A DNA stretch of 64,000 bases from Streptomyces roseirectus (GCF_014489635.1 NZ_CP060828.1:3200001-3264000); one strand, 5' to 3'. Shown: positions 45,493 to 55,655, numbered from the stretch's first letter. Made by a program: numbers and translations. Notes: generated by a model not told the origin, from the letters alone.

Positions 45493-46503
45493 ATGCGTCG
45501 CTACGGCAAGCACACCGACGAGGACGACATCCGCTCGCGCCCCAACCGCAAGGGCAACCGTCCCCGTACGAACATCCGCCCCAAGCACGAGGACGCCGCC
45601 GAGGGCATGGTCCTCACGGTCGACCGGGGCCGCCTCACCTGTCTCGTCGAGGACCGTACGGTCCTCGCGATGAAGGCCCGTGAACTGGGCCGCAAGGCCG
45701 CCGTCGTCGGCGACCGGGTCGCCCTCGTCGGTGACCTCTCCGGCGCGAAGGACACCCTCGCGCGCATCGTCCGCATCGAGGAGCGCACGTCCGTCCTGCG
45801 CCGCACGGCCGACGACGACGATCCCTACGAGCGGGTCGTGGTCGCCAACGCGGACCAGCTGGCCATCGTCACCGCCCTCGCGGACCCCGAGCCCCGGCCC
45901 CGGCTGATCGACCGCTGTCTCGTCGCCGCGTACGACGGCGGTCTGGAGCCGCTGCTGGTCATGACGAAGTCCGACCTGGCGCCGCCGGACAAGCTCCTTG
46001 AGCTGTACGGCGACCTCGACATCCCGTACGTGGTCACCAACCGCGCGGAGCTGGAGAACGGGGACGCGGCGGACCGGGTGCGGGAGTACCTGACGGGCCG
46101 GACGACCGCGTTCGTCGGGCACTCCGGCGTCGGCAAGACGACCCTGGTCAACGCGCTGGTCCCGAAGGACCGCCGGCGCCTGACGGGCCACGTCAACGCG
46201 GTGACCGGACGGGGGCGGCACACGACGACGTCGGCCCTGGCGCTGCCGCTGCACGGCGTCGACGACTGGGTGATCGACACCCCCGGCGTCCGCTCCTTCG
46301 GGCTCGCCCACATCGACCCGTCCCGGGTCATCCACGCGTTCCCCGACCTGGAGGAGGGGACGGCGGGCTGTCCGCGCGCGTGCAGTCACGACGAGCCCGA
46401 CTGCGCGCTGGACTCATGGGTGGCCGAGGGACACGCCGACCCCGCCCGCCTCTACTCGCTGCGCCGGCTACTGGCGACCCGCGAGCGTACGGAAGGCGAC
46501 TGA
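45493..46503 (+). CDS. rsgA: Ribosome small-subunit-dependent GTPase RsgA
   Basis: 336 residues. Circularly permuted GTPase helping late 30S subunit maturation. Order: OB-fold (about 35-105), then the permuted G motifs: VMTKSDLAPP (G4 equivalent, TKxD), P-loop G209HSGVGKT, the switch region GRGRHTTTSALAL, and DTPGVRSFGL (G3). The C-terminal zinc finger is AGCPRACSHDEPDCAL. Separated from aroA by five bases, so one operon. N-terminal basic tail RRYGKHTDEDDIRSRPNRKG would bind rRNA. Confidence 0.95.
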   Translation: MRRYGKHTDEDDIRSRPNRKGNRPRTNIRPKHEDAAEGMVLTVDRGRLTCLVEDRTVLAMKARELGRKAAVVGDRVALVGDLSGAKDTLARIVRIEERTSVLRRTADDDDPYERVVVANADQLAIVTALADPEPRPRLIDRCLVAAYDGGLEPLLVMTKSDLAPPDKLLELYGDLDIPYVVTNRAELENGDAADRVREYLTGRTTAFVGHSGVGKTTLVNALVPKDRRRLTGHVNAVTGRGRHTTTSALALPLHGVDDWVIDTPGVRSFGLAHIDPSRVIHAFPDLEEGTAGCPRACSHDEPDCALDSWVAEGHADPARLYSLRRLLATRERTEGD

Positions 46504-46605
46504 CACCCCGTCACCTCGCTTCTCTGACCTGGGTGTTGTTTGTGCGCACCTGAGTCCGGTAAGTGCACAATCGCACCGACCCTGACCCAACGGGAGGACA
46601 GCTAC

Positions 46606-46929
46606 ATGGCATGGCTGCTGGTCGTCGTGGCCGGACTGCTCGAAACAGGCTTCGCGGTGTGCCTCAAGCTCTCCCACGGCTTCACCCGCCTCTGGCCCAC
46701 CATCGCCTTCGCCGCCTTCGCCCTGGGCAGCTTCGGCCTCCTGACTCTCGCCCTGCGCAAACTGGACGTCGGCCCCGCGTACGCCGTCTGGACCGGCATC
46801 GGCGCGGCCGGCACGGCGATCTACGGCATGGTCTTCCTGGGCGACCTCGTCTCGACGCTGAAGATCGTCTCGATCAGCTTCGTCATCATCGGCGTGATCG
46901 GCCTGCAGCTGTCGGGGTCGGCGCACTGA
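46606..46929 (+). CDS. Small multidrug resistance family exporter, Gdx/SugE subtype
   Basis: 107 residues, four transmembrane helices. Essential membrane Glu in [17 protein letters not shown]. The sequences [12 protein letters not shown] and [20 protein letters not shown] match the guanidinium exporter (Gdx/SugE) subgroup rather than the multidrug EmrE subgroup. Functions as a dual-topology dimer exchanging guanidinium for protons. A GGGAGG Shine-Dalgarno precedes ATG 46606. No guanidine riboswitch that I can recognise lies in the 100-base leader. The convergent TetR gene ends 11 bases away. Confidence 0.9.
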   Translation: MAWLLVVVAGLLETGFAVCLKLSHGFTRLWPTIAFAAFALGSFGLLTLALRKLDVGPAYAVWTGIGAAGTAIYGMVFLGDLVSTLKIVSISFVIIGVIGLQLSGSAH

Positions 46930-46939
46930 GGGGGCGCGT

Positions 46940-47539
46940 TCAGCTGAGAGCGCCCCGGACCAGCTCCCCCACCCCGCCCTCTGCTGCGGGCGCGGCGACG
47001 CAGGACAGGGCCAGCCTGAGGGTGAGTTCGGCGGCGCGGGCGACGTCCGGGGCGGCGCCCTTGGGCAGGACGAGGGCGGCGCGTTCACGGACGTGGCTCA
47101 CGAAGTCGGCCGGCGCCGGCAGCGCGCCGTCCGCGCGGCGCTGCGCCGGGACGGCCGTGGCGGAGAGCACGGCATCCAGCGGCGGTGCGGGCAGGCGTTC
47201 GCTCCAGCAGCCGGTGAGCATGGCCTTGACGAGGGGGTTCTCCTCGGCGGACGTCACCGTCCACTCGGCCAGCAGCACGAGCCGTTCGCGCACGCCGTCG
47301 TCCCCGGAGCCCTCGTCCACCGCGCCGGCGAAGGCACGCTCGACCCCGGCGAGATAGCCGTCCGCCTCTCTGCGCACCAGGGCCCTGGCCAGCCCGTCCT
47401 TGCTGCCGAACTCGTTGTAGAGCGTCTGGCGCGACACCCCGGCCGCCGCCGCCACGTCCACCATCCGCACCGTCGACCACGCCCGGCGCGCCACCGCCGC
47501 GAAAGCGGCGTCCAGCAAAGCTTCCCGCGCAGATGCCAC
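46940..47539 (-). CDS. TetR family transcriptional regulator
   Basis: 199 residues from GTG 47539 ([19 protein letters not shown]), six bases after GGGAGG. N-terminal helix-turn-helix: [20 protein letters not shown] and [20 protein letters not shown]. The C-terminal ligand domain (about 70-199) has the sequence [20 protein letters not shown] and a Pro-rich stretch; it belongs to the common Streptomyces TetR group with a conserved C-terminal domain. No target is evident; the divergent partner is the HisN-like gene 144 bases away. Confidence 0.88.
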   Translation of the reverse strand: MASAREALLDAAFAAVARRAWSTVRMVDVAAAAGVSRQTLYNEFGSKDGLARALVRREADGYLAGVERAFAGAVDEGSGDDGVRERLVLLAEWTVTSAEENPLVKAMLTGCWSERLPAPPLDAVLSATAVPAQRRADGALPAPADFVSHVRERAALVLPKGAAPDVARAAELTLRLALSCVAAPAAEGGVGELVRGALS

Positions 47540-47683
47540 CGTCGCCTCCCTGGGCCAAGCGACTCTCAGCCCAGATTTGACGCCCACGATTCCACTGTCA
47601 AGGCCCCCCGCACCCCACATCTCCACCCCTCCCGTACCCGACCCCCATGGCCCCACCCTCACCTCGCCGGATACCGTTCCCCC

Positions 47684-48484
47684 ATGCCGGACTACCTCGA
47701 CGACCTCCGCCTCGCCCATGTCCTCGCGGACGCGGCCGACGCGGCCACCACGGCCCGTTTCAAGGCCCTCGACCTGAAGGTCGAGACGAAGCCGGACATG
47801 ACGCCGGTCAGCGAGGCCGACAAGGCGGCGGAGGAGCTGATCCGGGGCCATTTGCAGCGGGCGCGGCCCAGGGACGCGATCCTCGGCGAGGAGTACGGCG
47901 TCGAGGGCACGGGCCCGCGCCGCTGGGTCATCGACCCGATCGACGGAACGAAGAACTACGTACGCGGTGTACCCGTCTGGGCGACATTGATCGCGCTCAC
48001 CGAAGCCGGCGAGGGCGGTTATCAGCCGGTCGTCGGTCTGGTCTCCGCGCCCGCGCTGGGCCGCCGCTGGTGGGCGGCGAAGGGCCACGGCGCGTACACG
48101 GGGCGCAGCCTCTCGACGGCGACCCGGATGCACGTCTCGAAGGTCGCCTCCCTCTCGGACGCGTCGTTCGCGTACTCCTCCCTCTCCGGCTGGGAGGAAC
48201 GCGGCACCCTGAACGGCTTCCTGGACCTGACGCGCGAGGTCTGGCGCACCCGCGCGTACGGCGACTTCTGGTCGTACATGATGGTCGCCGAGGGCACGGT
48301 CGACCTGTGCGCGGAGCCGGAGCTGTCGCTGTGGGACATGGCGGCGACGGCGATCGTCGTGACGGAGGCCGGCGGCACGTTCACCGGCCTGGACGGCCGT
48401 CCGGGCCCGCACAGCGGGAACGCCGCCGCGTCCAACGGGCTGCTGCACGAGGAACTGCTGGGCTACTTGAACGAACGCTACTGA
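47684..48484 (+). CDS. hisN: Inositol-phosphatase family protein, HisN-type histidinol-phosphatase
   Basis: 266 residues of the Mg-dependent FIG superfamily. Metal-site motifs: [29 protein letters not shown] (the DPxDGT loop) and [18 protein letters not shown] (WDxAA). In Streptomyces the orthologue at this position dephosphorylates histidinol phosphate in histidine synthesis; inositol monophosphatase is the alternative. ATG at 47684 opens [20 protein letters not shown]. It is not clustered with other his genes, as in S. coelicolor. Confidence 0.85.
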   Translation: MPDYLDDLRLAHVLADAADAATTARFKALDLKVETKPDMTPVSEADKAAEELIRGHLQRARPRDAILGEEYGVEGTGPRRWVIDPIDGTKNYVRGVPVWATLIALTEAGEGGYQPVVGLVSAPALGRRWWAAKGHGAYTGRSLSTATRMHVSKVASLSDASFAYSSLSGWEERGTLNGFLDLTREVWRTRAYGDFWSYMMVAEGTVDLCAEPELSLWDMAATAIVVTEAGGTFTGLDGRPGPHSGNAAASNGLLHEELLGYLNERY

Positions 48485-48682
48485 CCCGGCGCTACTGGTC
48501 GAGGGCCGGCCAAGGGTCGCCAACCGGCGCTCGTTCGCGGCACATATGAGCGCACACGCCCTCAATCGGCCCCGCACGCCCCCTTGTTGACCCCCGCTTT
48601 GCCTGCGACGCTGAGGACGCCCCCACTTGTGCATTTGTGAATCCCCGCACGTTCCGGGGATCACAGGAGGAGGTCACCCTCG

Positions 48683-49075
48683 ATGCTCGTCCACGAAGCC
48701 ATGACCCGGACGGTCCTCACCATCGGCCCCGCCCACACCCTCCGCCAGGCCGCCGCCCTGATGTCCGCCCGCCGCGTGGGCGCGGCCGTCGTCCTCGACC
48801 CCGACGCCGGCGGCATCGGCATCCTCACGGAGCGCGACATCCTCGACTCCGTGGGCCTCGGCCAGAACCCCGACCGCGAGCACGCGTACGACCACACCAC
48901 GACGGACGTCGTCTTCGCGACCCCCGCGATGCCCCTGGAGGAGGCGGCCCGCGCGATGACCGACGGCGGCTTCCGCCACCTCGTCGTCCTGGACGGCGGC
49001 GAGCCCGCCGGCATCGTCTCGGTCCGCGACATCGTCCGCTGCTGGGTCCCGGCGGGGCTCGGGATACCGGCCTAG
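48683..49075 (+). CDS. CBS-pair domain protein
   Basis: 130 residues made only of a tandem CBS pair (Bateman module). First CBS: MLVHEAMTRTVLTIGPAHTL to GILTERDILDSVG; second: TTTDVVFATPAMPLEEAARA to IVSVRDIVRCWV. The conserved TERDIL and SVRDIV motifs bind the adenosyl ligand ribose. Likely a cytosolic sensor of AMP, ATP or S-adenosyl compounds; partner unknown. A GGAGGAGG Shine-Dalgarno lies about 9 bases before the ATG. Confidence 0.92.
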   Translation: MLVHEAMTRTVLTIGPAHTLRQAAALMSARRVGAAVVLDPDAGGIGILTERDILDSVGLGQNPDREHAYDHTTTDVVFATPAMPLEEAARAMTDGGFRHLVVLDGGEPAGIVSVRDIVRCWVPAGLGIPA

Positions 49076-49208
49076 GCCGGACATGCGAGGTGGGCCGCCC
49101 CCAAGGGAACCGGCCCACCGTCTCGACGAGCGGTCCAGTGCCGGAGCAGCCGTGAAGGGCCTGGACCACGGCCTCCAGCCACCCGTCGAACTCACCCCGG
49201 ATCCTACA

Positions 49209-49223
49209 TTGGACTCATTCCAA
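49209..49223 (+). promoter_or_regulatory. Fur/PerR-type 7-1-7 box upstream of the Fur-family gene
   Basis: TTGGACTCATTCCAA: an inverted repeat of 7 bases on each side of one central base with 6 of 7 matched pairs, the pattern bound by PerR/CatR-type regulators. It ends 64 bases before the regulator start, indicating autoregulation. Confidence 0.68.
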
Positions 49224-49287
49224 GTCAAGCTAGCATCCAAATTCACACCCGTTCGGAAAACCGCGTCCGGCTGTTAATCTGGACGGC

Positions 49288-49704
49288 ATGAGTGACCTTC
49301 TGGAGCGGCTGCGCGGGCGCGGATGGCGCATGACCGCACAGCGGCGCGTCGTGGCCGAAGTCCTCGACGGCGAACACGTCCACCTCACGGCCGACGAAGT
49401 CCACTCACGGGCGGTGGCCAAGCTCCCCGAGATCTCCCGGGCGACGGTCTACAACACCCTGGGCGAACTGGTGACGCTGGGCGAGGTCCTGGAGGTGACG
49501 ACGGACAACCGGGCCAAGCGCTACGACCCGAACGCCCATCACCCCCACCACCACCTCGTCTGCGCCCACTGCGGCACCATCCGCGACGTCCACCCCACCG
49601 GCAACCCCCTCACCGACCTCCCCACGACGGAGCGCTTCGGCTTCACGATCGAGGCGGTCGAGGTCACGTACAAGGGCGTCTGCCCGAACTGCGCGCGGGC
49701 GTGA
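49288..49704 (+). CDS. Fur-family metalloregulator (PerR/CatR-like)
   Basis: 138 residues. N-terminal winged helix (1-80): LRGRGWRMTAQRRVVAEVLD, HLTADEVHSRAVAKLPEIS and RATVYNTLGELVTLGEVLEV. The regulatory metal site is HHPHHHLVCAHCGT and the C-terminal pair is CPNC; with LVCAHC this gives two CxxC motifs forming the structural zinc site. The Fur-type D/H regulatory ligands fit a peroxide sensor, and a 7-1-7 box upstream supports autoregulation. Assignment to PerR/CatR rather than Fur or Nur is inference; no catalase gene is in the window. Confidence 0.9.
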   Translation: MSDLLERLRGRGWRMTAQRRVVAEVLDGEHVHLTADEVHSRAVAKLPEISRATVYNTLGELVTLGEVLEVTTDNRAKRYDPNAHHPHHHLVCAHCGTIRDVHPTGNPLTDLPTTERFGFTIEAVEVTYKGVCPNCARA

Positions 49705-49710
49705 ATGCAC

Positions 49711-49748
49711 TGAGGGCCCGGATCCTGTTCCCAGGATCCGGGCCCTCA
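49711..49748. terminator. Bidirectional terminator between Fur gene and tRNA
   Basis: A perfect 17-base stem (TGAGGGCCCGGATCCTG with its complement) closes a TTCC loop. Lies just after the Fur-family stop and just after the 3' end of the minus-strand tRNA, so it can end both. Confidence 0.9.
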
Positions 49749-49753
49749 TTCAG

Positions 49754-49827
49754 TAGCGGGGACAGGATTTGAACCTGCGACCTCTGGGTTATGAGCCCAG
49801 CGAGCTACCGAGCTGCTCCACCCCGCG
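49754..49827 (-). tRNA. tRNA-fMet (CAT), initiator
   Basis: 74 nucleotides without encoded CCA. Anticodon loop CTCATAA with anticodon CAT. Initiator hallmarks: C1 opposite U72 (no Watson-Crick pair) and three consecutive G-C pairs at the base of the anticodon stem (GGG/CCC). D arm AGCAGCTCGGTAGCT and T arm GGTTCAAATCC are canonical. Identical to the copy about 2.1 kb to the right. Confidence 0.97.
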
Positions 49828-49898
49828 TCGGTGAACACAACGTTACGCGAGGGGCGAGCGGCAGGCAAATCGATTACCCGCCCACCCCTCACCGCACC

Positions 49899-51716
49899 TC
49901 ACGCGCTCAGTTCCTCCCGCAGCGCGTCCCGCAGCCGGGCCGCCCGCTCCCCCACCTCCGCAGGGCCCAGCTCCACGGCCCGGGAGGCCCAGCGCTGCCC
50001 CTCGGCCAGGTCCCCCCGCCGCGCGCACACCAGGGCGAGCCTGAGCGCCGCGCGCCCGTGCCCGGCGGAGGCCGCCCGCTGCCACCAGACGACGGCCTCG
50101 GGCTCGCTCCCCTCGCGGGCCAGCAGCAGCCCGAGGTTGAAGGCGCCGTTGCGGGACCCGGCCTCGGCGGCGGCCCGGTACCAGCGGGCGGCCTCGACGA
50201 CGTCACCGCGTCCGGCGGCGAGCATGCCCACGCGCACCTGGGCGCGCCGGTGTCCTTGGGAGGCGGCGCGCTCGTACCACTCCTCGCACTCGGTCTTCTC
50301 CCGCACCGGCTCCCCCAGCTCGTGCGCGGACGCGGCCGGCCGGCGGGCGTCGAGCAGCGTGGCCAGCCGGTAGGCGGCCTCGGCGCTGCCCCCGCCCGCC
50401 GCGCACCGCAGGTGCCGTTCGGCGGCCTGCTCGTCGCCGTCCCGCAGCCGTGCGATGCCCACCTGGAGCGCGGCCTCGGTGTGCCCGGCGGCGGCGGCCC
50501 GCTCGTACCAGCGCAGCGCGGCCCCCTCCTCCCCGCGCCCGGCGTGCAGGATCCCGAGGTTGAAGGCGGCGTCGACGCTGCCGAGTTCGGCGGCCTTGGA
50601 GAACCAGGGCTCGGCCCCGCTCGCGTCCCCGCCCTGCAGCAGCAGGATCGCGAGCGCGTTGGCGGCCTCGCGGTGTCCGACGTAGGCAGCGCGCCGGTAC
50701 CACTGCTCGGCCTGCGCGGTGCGCCCCTGTTCGGCGCAGAGGAGGCCGAGGTTGTAGGCACCGTTGATGTCGCCGGCGTCCATGGCGGCCCGGTACCAGC
50801 GTTCGGCGGTCTGGTGCTGGCCGCGTTCGGCGTGCAGGGCGCCGAGCGCGTTCGCGGCGTTGCCGTCGCCGTCCTGGGCGCCGCGCAGCCACCAGATCGC
50901 GGCGTTCTCGACGTCCCCGGCGTCGCGCAGGAGGAAGCCGAGGGCGCAGGCGGCGCGGGCGTCGCCGTCCTTGGCGGCCACGAGGTACCAGCGGCCGGCC
51001 TCCTTGACCTCGCCGCGGCGCTCCAGGATCCCGCCGAGGTGGAGGGCGGCGCGCAGGTGACCGCGGGCGGCGGCCTGCCGGTACCACTGCTCGGCCTCGC
51101 CGGAGGACGCCCCGGTGTCGGCCCGCTCGCCGAGGAGTCCCCCGCTGCCGGGCCGGTCGAGTCCGCGCGCGAGGCGGTAGGCGGCTTCGCGGTGTCCGCG
51201 TTCGGCGGCGGCCCGCAGCCACTTCTCGGCCCCGGCGTCGCCGCGGTGCTCCAGGAGGTCGGCGAGGGCGTAGGCGCCGAGGGTGTGGCCCTGTTCGGCG
51301 GACTGGCGCAGCCAGTACTCGGCGGCCGGTTCGTCGCCGCGCTCGCGGTGGTGCCGGCCGAGCGCGTGGGCGGCGGCCGAGGATCCGGCGACGGCGGCGA
51401 CGCGCCACCAGCCGGCGGCCTCGTCGGCGTAGCCGCGCTGGTGGAGGAGGACGCCGAGGTTGTTGGCGGCGGCGCGGTCGCCGGCGGCCGTCGCGGCGCG
51501 CAGGTGGGGCTCCGCACCGTCCAGGTCGCCCCTGCGCAGCAGCCGGGCGCCGAGGACGCTGGCCGCCTCGGTGTCGCCGCGTTCGGCGGCGAGCCACAGG
51601 CGCGCCTCCTCGGCGGCCTCCCCCGTCTCGTCCGGGGCCGCTTCCTCTGCCTCACCCGAAGGCCGCGCAATTCGCCCTGTCTCGTACAGAGTTCCCTTGT
51701 CCCCCATAACGTCCAT
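49899..51716 (-). CDS. SEL1-like/TPR repeat protein
   Basis: 605 residues, almost entirely repeats of about 36 residues of SEL1 type with the spacing A-x-LG-x(6-8)-G-x(4)-A-x-x-W. Examples: AAANNLGVLLHQRGYADEAA, AAFNLGILHAGRGEEGAALR and GAFNLGLLLAREGSEPEAVV; at least 13 units can be counted. The first 40 residues are acidic and probably disordered (EAEEAAPDETGEAAEEARLW). No signal peptide. Such solenoids are scaffolds for protein complexes. ATG 51716 follows GGTGG by six bases. It is bracketed by two identical initiator tRNA genes on the same strand. Confidence 0.9.
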   Translation of the reverse strand: MDVMGDKGTLYETGRIARPSGEAEEAAPDETGEAAEEARLWLAAERGDTEAASVLGARLLRRGDLDGAEPHLRAATAAGDRAAANNLGVLLHQRGYADEAAGWWRVAAVAGSSAAAHALGRHHRERGDEPAAEYWLRQSAEQGHTLGAYALADLLEHRGDAGAEKWLRAAAERGHREAAYRLARGLDRPGSGGLLGERADTGASSGEAEQWYRQAAARGHLRAALHLGGILERRGEVKEAGRWYLVAAKDGDARAACALGFLLRDAGDVENAAIWWLRGAQDGDGNAANALGALHAERGQHQTAERWYRAAMDAGDINGAYNLGLLCAEQGRTAQAEQWYRRAAYVGHREAANALAILLLQGGDASGAEPWFSKAAELGSVDAAFNLGILHAGRGEEGAALRWYERAAAAGHTEAALQVGIARLRDGDEQAAERHLRCAAGGGSAEAAYRLATLLDARRPAASAHELGEPVREKTECEEWYERAASQGHRRAQVRVGMLAAGRGDVVEAARWYRAAAEAGSRNGAFNLGLLLAREGSEPEAVVWWQRAASAGHGRAALRLALVCARRGDLAEGQRWASRAVELGPAEVGERAARLRDALREELSA

Positions 51717-51835
51717 CGTCGCACCACCTGCAACCGAGTTACATCCGGTATACCGCAGTCAGTGAGGTCACTTCAGCGTTTTGTCGACATGCCCACAGAG
51801 AGACACATCAAACCCCATCCCTTCTCCGCACGCGC

Positions 51836-51870
51836 CGAAGGCCCGGATCCTCGTTGGATCCGGGCCTTCG
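51836..51870. terminator. Hairpin terminator after the second tRNA-fMet
   Basis: CGAAGGCCCGGATCC and GGATCCGGGCCTTCG form a perfect 15-base stem with loop TCGTT. Downstream of the minus-strand tRNA and related in sequence to the hairpin after the first tRNA. Confidence 0.9.
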
Positions 51871-51877
51871 ACTTCAG

Positions 51878-51951
51878 TAGCGGGGACAGGATTTGAACCT
51901 GCGACCTCTGGGTTATGAGCCCAGCGAGCTACCGAGCTGCTCCACCCCGCG
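51878..51951 (-). tRNA. tRNA-fMet (CAT), initiator, second copy
   Basis: All 74 bases are identical to the first copy, including C1/U72 and the GGG/CCC anticodon stem. CCA is not encoded. Lies upstream of the SEL1-repeat gene and downstream of the UPF0182 gene on the same strand, with its own hairpin. Confidence 0.97.
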
Positions 51952-52006
51952 CCGTGTGGAACAACCGTACCACGGCGCGGAGATGAGCAGATGATCTACC
52001 CATCGC

Positions 52007-54961
52007 CTAAGACGACGAGGGCTTCGGCGTCGGACTCGGACTCGCCCCCGGTGTGGGCTTGTTCGCGTCCTTCTGCGCCGCGGCCTGCGCGTCCTCGGCC
52101 CGCTTCAGCGCGGCCTGCAGGTCCTTCTGAGCCTGCCCGTACGCCCCCCAGTCGCCCTTCTTCAGGGCTTCCTGGCCGGCGGTGAACGCCTTCTGGGCGT
52201 CCTGGAGCGCCTGCTGGACCGTCGGGTTGCCGGACGGCGGCGGTGTCGTGCCCCCGCCCCCGCCGGTGTCCCCGCCGTCGTCGCCCGGTGGCGGCGGCGT
52301 CGAGGTCTGGGTGCCGAAGACCTTGTCGAGGGCCGCCTCAAGGGTGTCCTCGAACGCGGTGCTGCCGTTGTAGGTCACCAGCACCTTGCGCAGCAACGGG
52401 TACTTGAGTCCACCACCGCGTACGTAGACCGGCTCCACGTAGAGCAGTCCGCCGTCGAGCGGCACCGTCAGCAGGTTGCCGTACTCGACCTCGGAGTCGC
52501 CGCCGCGCAGCAGCCTGATCGACTCGGCGATGTCCTGTTCGGAGTTGAACTGGCTCTGGACCTGTTTGGGTCCGTCGACCGTGGTGCTCGTCGGCAGCTT
52601 CAGGACTCTGATCTTGCCGTAGTCCGAGGTGCCCGCCTCCGCGTCGACCGCCATGAACGCGCTCAGGTTGTCCCGGCCGTTGGGCGTGAACGTCGTCGTC
52701 AGCGAGAACGCCTGCTGCTTCTGGTCGGGCATCTTCATGCTCAGGTAGTACGGCGGGACCGCGTCGCCCGACTTGTTGGTCGGGTCGTCCGGGACCTGCC
52801 AGACCTCGCTGCCGCTGAGGAACGTCGTCGCGTCCTTCACGTGGTAGCGGGTGAGCAGTTCGCGCTGGACCTTGAAGAGGTCCTGCGGGTACCGCAGGTG
52901 GTCCATCAGGTCCTTGGAGATCGCGCTACGCGGCTCGACCGTGTCCGGGAACGCCTTCATCCAGGTCTTGAGGACCGGGTCCTTGGTGTCCCACTGGTAG
53001 AGCTTGACCTGGCCGGTGTACGCGTCGACGGTCGCCTTCACCGAGTTGCGGATGTAGTTGACCTGGTTCTGCTGGGCCACCACCGCGCGGGAGTTGTTGG
53101 CCGCCGTCAGCGAGTCGGCCGTCGTGTCGCCCAGCGTGGTGCGCGAGGCGTACGGGTAGCCGTTGGTGGTGGTGTACGCGTCGACGATCCACTGGATCTT
53201 GCCGCCGACCACCGCAGGGTAGGCGTCGCCGTCGATCGTCAGCCAGGGGGCGACGGCCTCGACGCGCTCCTTCGGCGTGCGGTTGTAGAGGATCCGCGAA
53301 CCCTCGCCGATCGCGCCGGAGTAGAGGATCTGCGGCTCGCCGAACGCCACCGCGTACGCCGCCCGGTTGACCGGGTTGGAGAGGTTGACGCCGCTGTCGC
53401 CGGTGTAGCTGGTGGTCTTCTCGCCGCTGTCGTCGGAGTAGTCGATCTCCTTCTGCGGGCCGCCGACGATCGAGTACGTCGTCGTGCGCTCGCCGTAGTA
53501 GATCCGCTGCTGGTACTTGCCCAGCTCACCCTTGGACGGCAGGTCGGACTCGGTGAACACCGGCCGCCCCTCGGAGTCGACCGAGGTGCCCTGCGCCGCG
53601 ACCACGCCGTAGCCGTGGGTGTAGCGGAAGTGGTTGTTGATCCAGTTCTTCTTCGGGATGCCGGCGAGGTTGATCTCGCGCAGACCGATGACCGTGTCCT
53701 GGTCCTTGCCGTCCTTGCCGTAACGGTCGACGTCCAGGTTGGTCGGGAAGGCGTAGTAGTTGCGGATCTGCTGGAGCTGCTGGAACGTCGGCGAGATGAT
53801 GTTCGGGTCCATGATCCGGACGCTGGCCGTCGCGTCGGCGCTCGCCCGCAGCTTGGTCTTGTCCGTCTGCGCCGGCTTGCCCGAGTACTCGGTGACCTGG
53901 GCGTCGTCGATGCCGTACGCCTCGCGCGTCGCCTTCAGGTTCTTCGCGACGTACGGGGCTTCCTTGGCCTGCTCGTTGGGCTGGACCTGGAACTTCTGGA
54001 CGATCGCCGGGTACAGGCCGCCGATGAGGATCGCGGAGAGCACCATCAGGCCGAAGCCGATGACCGGGAGCTGCCAGGTGCGCCGCCACAGGGTGGCGAA
54101 GAACAGCAGCGCGCAGATGACGGCGATGCAGAACAGGATGGTCTTCGCCGGGAGGTAGGCGTTGGCGTCGACGTACCTGAGGCCCGTCCAGCTGTCGGTG
54201 GCCTTGAAGTCGCTGGACTTGACGGCCAGTCCGTACCGGTCGAGCCAGTAGGCGACCGCCTTCAGCGCGACGAACACGCCGAGCAGCACCGACAGGTGGC
54301 CGGTCGCGGCGGCCGTGGCGCGCGCGCCGGGGCTGGTGACGCGCAGCCCGCCGTACAGGTAGTGGGTGAGCGCGGCGGCGATCAGGGAGATGATCGTCGC
54401 GGCGAAGCCGAAGCCGAGCAGGAAGCGGTACCAGGGCAGGTCGAAGGCGTAGAACGCCACGTCCAGGTGGAACTGGGGGTCCTTCGTGCCGAAGGACACG
54501 CCGTTGACCCACATGAGCCAGGTCCGCCACTGCCCGGAGGCGGAGGCGCCCGCGATCAGGCCCACGAGGGCGGTGATCCCGAGCAGCAGCCACTTCTTGT
54601 ACGGCGCGATGCCCATGCGGTAGCGGTCCAGGCTCTGCTGCTCGACCGACATGGCCGCGAGCGGCGGGCGCAGCCGGTGCGCGAGCCAGATGTTGAAGCC
54701 GACCGCCAGGGCCATGAGCAGGCCGAAGACGAAGAAGAGCCCGACCTTGGTCCACAGGGTGGTGGTGAAGACGGACGAGTAGTTGACGGACCGGTACCAG
54801 AGCCAGTCGGTCCAGAACCCGGCGAACATGGTGAACGCCATGCCCAGCACGGCCAGCACGCCCAGTGTCAGGAGCAGGGTCCGGGCTCGCCTGGACGGGC
54901 GGCCCACTCTGATCCGTGGCCCCGTCGGGCCTCCGCCGCGGTCCGGCATCTGGAAAGCCAA
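52007..54961 (-). CDS. UPF0182 family integral membrane protein
   Basis: 984 residues. Seven hydrophobic helices lie in the first 340 residues (for example [53 protein letters not shown]). A large extracytoplasmic region of about 550 residues follows. The last 100 residues are a disordered tail: [20 protein letters not shown], then a helix [20 protein letters not shown] and [20 protein letters not shown]. Conserved in actinobacteria; function unknown to me. TTG 54961 has GAGGTG five bases upstream; ATG 54949 is the alternative. Confidence 0.9.
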   Translation of the reverse strand: MAFQMPDRGGGPTGPRIRVGRPSRRARTLLLTLGVLAVLGMAFTMFAGFWTDWLWYRSVNYSSVFTTTLWTKVGLFFVFGLLMALAVGFNIWLAHRLRPPLAAMSVEQQSLDRYRMGIAPYKKWLLLGITALVGLIAGASASGQWRTWLMWVNGVSFGTKDPQFHLDVAFYAFDLPWYRFLLGFGFAATIISLIAAALTHYLYGGLRVTSPGARATAAATGHLSVLLGVFVALKAVAYWLDRYGLAVKSSDFKATDSWTGLRYVDANAYLPAKTILFCIAVICALLFFATLWRRTWQLPVIGFGLMVLSAILIGGLYPAIVQKFQVQPNEQAKEAPYVAKNLKATREAYGIDDAQVTEYSGKPAQTDKTKLRASADATASVRIMDPNIISPTFQQLQQIRNYYAFPTNLDVDRYGKDGKDQDTVIGLREINLAGIPKKNWINNHFRYTHGYGVVAAQGTSVDSEGRPVFTESDLPSKGELGKYQQRIYYGERTTTYSIVGGPQKEIDYSDDSGEKTTSYTGDSGVNLSNPVNRAAYAVAFGEPQILYSGAIGEGSRILYNRTPKERVEAVAPWLTIDGDAYPAVVGGKIQWIVDAYTTTNGYPYASRTTLGDTTADSLTAANNSRAVVAQQNQVNYIRNSVKATVDAYTGQVKLYQWDTKDPVLKTWMKAFPDTVEPRSAISKDLMDHLRYPQDLFKVQRELLTRYHVKDATTFLSGSEVWQVPDDPTNKSGDAVPPYYLSMKMPDQKQQAFSLTTTFTPNGRDNLSAFMAVDAEAGTSDYGKIRVLKLPTSTTVDGPKQVQSQFNSEQDIAESIRLLRGGDSEVEYGNLLTVPLDGGLLYVEPVYVRGGGLKYPLLRKVLVTYNGSTAFEDTLEAALDKVFGTQTSTPPPPGDDGGDTGGGGGTTPPPSGNPTVQQALQDAQKAFTAGQEALKKGDWGAYGQAQKDLQAALKRAEDAQAAAQKDANKPTPGASPSPTPKPSSS

Positions 54962-55112
54962 GGTGGCACCTCGAAGTTCGCTGTCGATCCCTCAGGCCCG
55001 CGTTTTCGCCGGCCCCTCGTGGCCCGTTGTGATCGCGGGTCCACACCTATGCAACTTACTCACCGTTTACTCGGTTCCCGATTCAGGTCACGAACGAGGC
55101 AGGATTGTGACC

Positions 55113-55655
55113 ATGTCCAACACTCCCATGGCGGCGAGTCCGCTCACCCGGGCCGTACTGGAGATCGACGAGTACGTCTCCGGTCTCGGCTGGGACCAGC
55201 CCGCCCGCCTCTTCGCCCTCGTAGACACCGCCCGGCTGCGCCGCGAGGAACCCCGCCTCGCGGCCCAGCTCGGCCTTGAGGGCGAGTCCGAGACCACCGG
55301 TCTCACCCCGATCGAGCAGGACGAGGTGCCCGCCGCCCAGCCGCTCGACGAGTTCCTGGCCACGATCGCCTGGCCGCCCGCGGTCACCGGCTGCGCCCTG
55401 ACCGTCGAACGCCTCATGCTGCCCCCGTCCGCCGAGGCGCAGGTCCCCTCGAACCTGAACGAGAAGAAGCTCGCGCAGTGGGTCGCCGCGCACCCCGACC
55501 GCCAGGAGGTCCGCATGACGGTCGCCGTCCTGCGCGACGGCACCCGCGACTCGGCCGTCCGCCTGCGCGAGAAGGACACGCCGACGGAGGTCCTGACGGG
55601 CGGCGCGCTGGTCCCGGGCCTCGCGGAGGCCCTGGCGGCGACGTTCGAGGACTGA
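55113..55655 (+). CDS. PPA1309 family protein
   Basis: 180 residues from ATG 55113. Recognisable as the actinobacterial PPA1309-type family by LTRAVLEIDEYVSGLGWDQP, ARLFALVDTARLRREEP and EVRMTVAVLRDGTRDSAVRL. No catalytic motif; cytosolic. Function unknown. Divergent from the UPF0182 gene, which is its usual neighbour in Streptomyces. Confidence 0.87.
   Translation: MSNTPMAASPLTRAVLEIDEYVSGLGWDQPARLFALVDTARLRREEPRLAAQLGLEGESETTGLTPIEQDEVPAAQPLDEFLATIAWPPAVTGCALTVERLMLPPSAEAQVPSNLNEKKLAQWVAAHPDRQEVRMTVAVLRDGTRDSAVRLREKDTPTEVLTGGALVPGLAEALAATFED

Noticed and set aside
46504..46605. Possible guanidine riboswitch ahead of the Gdx-type exporter
   Set aside because: Looked for paired ACGR-loop hairpins and ykkC-type conserved segments; only a short CCCAACGGG hairpin is present, which is not sufficient.
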